Source of the DNA: Flavobacteriales bacterium
GTDB lineage: Bacteria; Bacteroidota; Bacteroidia; Flavobacteriales_F; PHOS-HE28
Assembly: GCA_013360395.1 (NCBI GenBank)
Contig: JABWBQ010000048.1
Location: 1 to 41,685 of the forward strand
DNA length: 41,685 bases
Direction of reading: 5' to 3'
A program made the position numbers and the translations under genes. How positions within the stretch are numbered: position 1 is the first letter of the stretch; every line of letters begins with the position of its first letter. Shown here piece after piece: positions 40,467-41,685 of this stretch. The notes beneath the pieces were generated by a model. It had not been told where the DNA came from. It did not search any database and worked only from the letters and a program-made list of their open reading frames with translations.

Positions 40467-41685
40467 ATGTGCGGCATCGCCGGATCCTACCACCTGGGGA
40501 GCGGGCCGCCGGCGGGCGACCGCATGGCGACGGCACTGGACCGCCTCGCGCACCGGGGACCTGACGACCGCGGCCTGTACCGGGCGGGGCGCGCCCTGCT
40601 GGGGCACTGCCGCCTGAGCATCATCGACACCTCCGCCGCCGGGCACCAGCCCTTCACCGACGAAGGAGGCCGGTACACCATGGCCTTCAACGGCGAGGTG
40701 TTCAACTTCCCCGAGCTGCGCGCCGGCCTGGAAGCGCAGGGCCACCGGTTCCGCAGCCGCACCGACACCGAAGTGGTGCTGCGCCTGTACACCCTGATGG
40801 GCGGGTCCTTCCTCCAGGAGCTCAACGGTTTCTTCGCCCTGGCCATCCACGATGCGGAGGACGACACCCTGCTGGTGGCCCGCGACCGCTTCGGGGTGAA
40901 GCCCCTGCTGTGGACCGAACACGGCGGCACCCTGCATTTCGCCAGCGAACTGCGGGCCCTGCAAGCCCTTGGCGCTCCCGGCGCCCTCGATCCCGCGAGC
41001 CTGCGGCAATACTTCACCTACCACTACATCCCCGCGCCGGACAGCATCCTGCAAGGGGTGCACAAGCTGGAACCCGGGGAGCTCCTGCGCGTGGGCCCCG
41101 GCGGCGTGCAGCGTGAACGCTGGTACGACCTGGTGGGGGCCGCCGCCCGAACCCCCTTGCCGCCCGATCCCGCCGCACGCTTGCGCGAACTGCTGGACGG
41201 TGCCGTGCGTTGCCGCCTGGTGAGCGATGTGCCCGTGGGCACCTTCCTCAGCGGCGGCCTGGACAGCAGCATCGTGAGCGCGCTGGCACGCCGCCACAAG
41301 CCCGACCTGTGCACCTTCAGCATCGGCTATGCCGACGACCCCTACTTCGACGAGAGCGCGCATGCCGAGGCCGTGGCGCGCCACATCGGTTCGGACCACC
41401 ACACCTTCCGGCTCACGCGCGACGACCTGGCCGCGGCCTACCCGGACTTCCTCCAGGCCATCGACGAGCCCTTCGCCGACAGCAGCGCCCTGCCCTCCTT
41501 CCTGCTGTGCCGCGCCACCCGCAGGCACGTCACCGTGGCCTTGAGCGGCGACGGGGCCGACGAGGTCTTCGGCGGTTACCGGAAGCACCAGGCCGAACTG
41601 CGGCTGGCCCGACCCGGCGCGCTGGAAAAGGCCGTCGTCGCCCTGGGGCCGCTGTGGCGGGTGCTGCCGCGTTCGCGCAACGGTG
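40467..41685 (+). CDS. asnB: Asparagine synthetase (glutamine-hydrolysing), 5' part
   Basis: The first 406 codons of a class II glutamine amidotransferase-type asparagine synthetase; the gene runs off the right edge. The start MCGIAG supplies the N-terminal catalytic Cys2, and HRGPDDRG, AFNGEVFN and the RDRFGVKPL block define the glutaminase domain (about 1-190). The synthetase domain begins with the ATP-pyrophosphatase loop SGGLDSS (262-268), followed by YFDE, the DEPFADSSALP motif and LSGDGADEVFGGY. Such enzymes make asparagine from aspartate, but relatives amidate other substrates, including surface-glycan precursors, so the cellular substrate is not certain. Confidence 0.93.
   Translation, partial: MCGIAGSYHLGSGPPAGDRMATALDRLAHRGPDDRGLYRAGRALLGHCRLSIIDTSAAGHQPFTDEGGRYTMAFNGEVFNFPELRAGLEAQGHRFRSRTDTEVVLRLYTLMGGSFLQELNGFFALAIHDAEDDTLLVARDRFGVKPLLWTEHGGTLHFASELRALQALGAPGALDPASLRQYFTYHYIPAPDSILQGVHKLEPGELLRVGPGGVQRERWYDLVGAAARTPLPPDPAARLRELLDGAVRCRLVSDVPVGTFLSGGLDSSIVSALARRHKPDLCTFSIGYADDPYFDESAHAEAVARHIGSDHHTFRLTRDDLAAAYPDFLQAIDEPFADSSALPSFLLCRATRRHVTVALSGDGADEVFGGYRKHQAELRLARPGALEKAVVALGPLWRVLPRSRNG

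Noticed and set aside
1-41685. rRNA, tRNA, transposase or phage genes
   Set aside because: None was recognised on either strand by reading; short tRNAs could be missed without a computed search.

Overview
The window looks like a chromosome segment of a high-GC member of Bacteroidota, most likely a Flavobacteriales-type environmental bacterium. Four things support this. Two secreted proteins (23656-24840 and 31028-33088, minus strand) end in type IX secretion (T9SS) sorting domains. Shine-Dalgarno sequences are scarce. Many starts are preceded, often within 8-30 bases, by an element close to TAnnTTTG, the -7 promoter consensus of Bacteroidota. Lipid A, DUF2207/LemA and PepD genes are also present. 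Nearly all genes are GC-rich; the clearest exceptions are the target-recognition parts of hsdS and the gene after it. Taxonomy is inference; no rRNA or tRNA gene was seen.

Region by region. 1-3796 is housekeeping: the 5' part of chorismate synthase (aroC), a GT4 glycosyltransferase, a DinB-fold protein and an NhaD-type antiporter. 3797-19342 is a defence island: a 74-base imperfect inverted repeat, hsdM, hsdS, a deaminase-GHKL ATPase-winged-helix fusion, a 280-base palindrome-rich gap, hsdR, a YgjP-like metallopeptidase, a gap with gene remnants, mcrB (with an EVE-like insert), mcrC, and an AAA_14/DUF4143 ATPase under its own operator-like palindrome. A 51-base exact direct repeat bounds the mcrB-mcrC-ATPase segment. 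A 9-base minisatellite follows the last gene.

19343-28114 carries lemA and a DUF2207 membrane protein, the dipeptidase pepD, a T9SS-sorted Asp-box protein, a GH20 hexosaminidase split by a frameshift, and a minus-strand antitoxin-toxin pair. 28115-38887 is mostly on the minus strand: an unknown single-pass membrane protein, a class 3 lipase, a T9SS-sorted Ig-like protein, a SpoIID/LytB protein, a surE-membrane protein-lpxB operon, an esterase/rhodanese/membrane protein cluster, and plus-strand ridA. 38888-41685 carries a dihydrolipoyl dehydrogenase and the 5' part of an asparagine synthetase.

How they work together. HsdM, HsdS and HsdR should form a complete type I restriction-modification enzyme, and McrB/McrC a modification-dependent restriction enzyme, giving complementary protection against unmodified and modified DNA. 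The most unusual gene is 7798-9291. It has a RibD-like zinc deaminase where relatives of its GHKL/winged-helix part usually carry an AlbA/Schlafen-type domain, and it lies between the modification/specificity genes and the restriction gene, next to a set of symmetric repeats in front of hsdR. This suggests either a controller of restriction onset or an extra nucleotide- or base-targeting effector.
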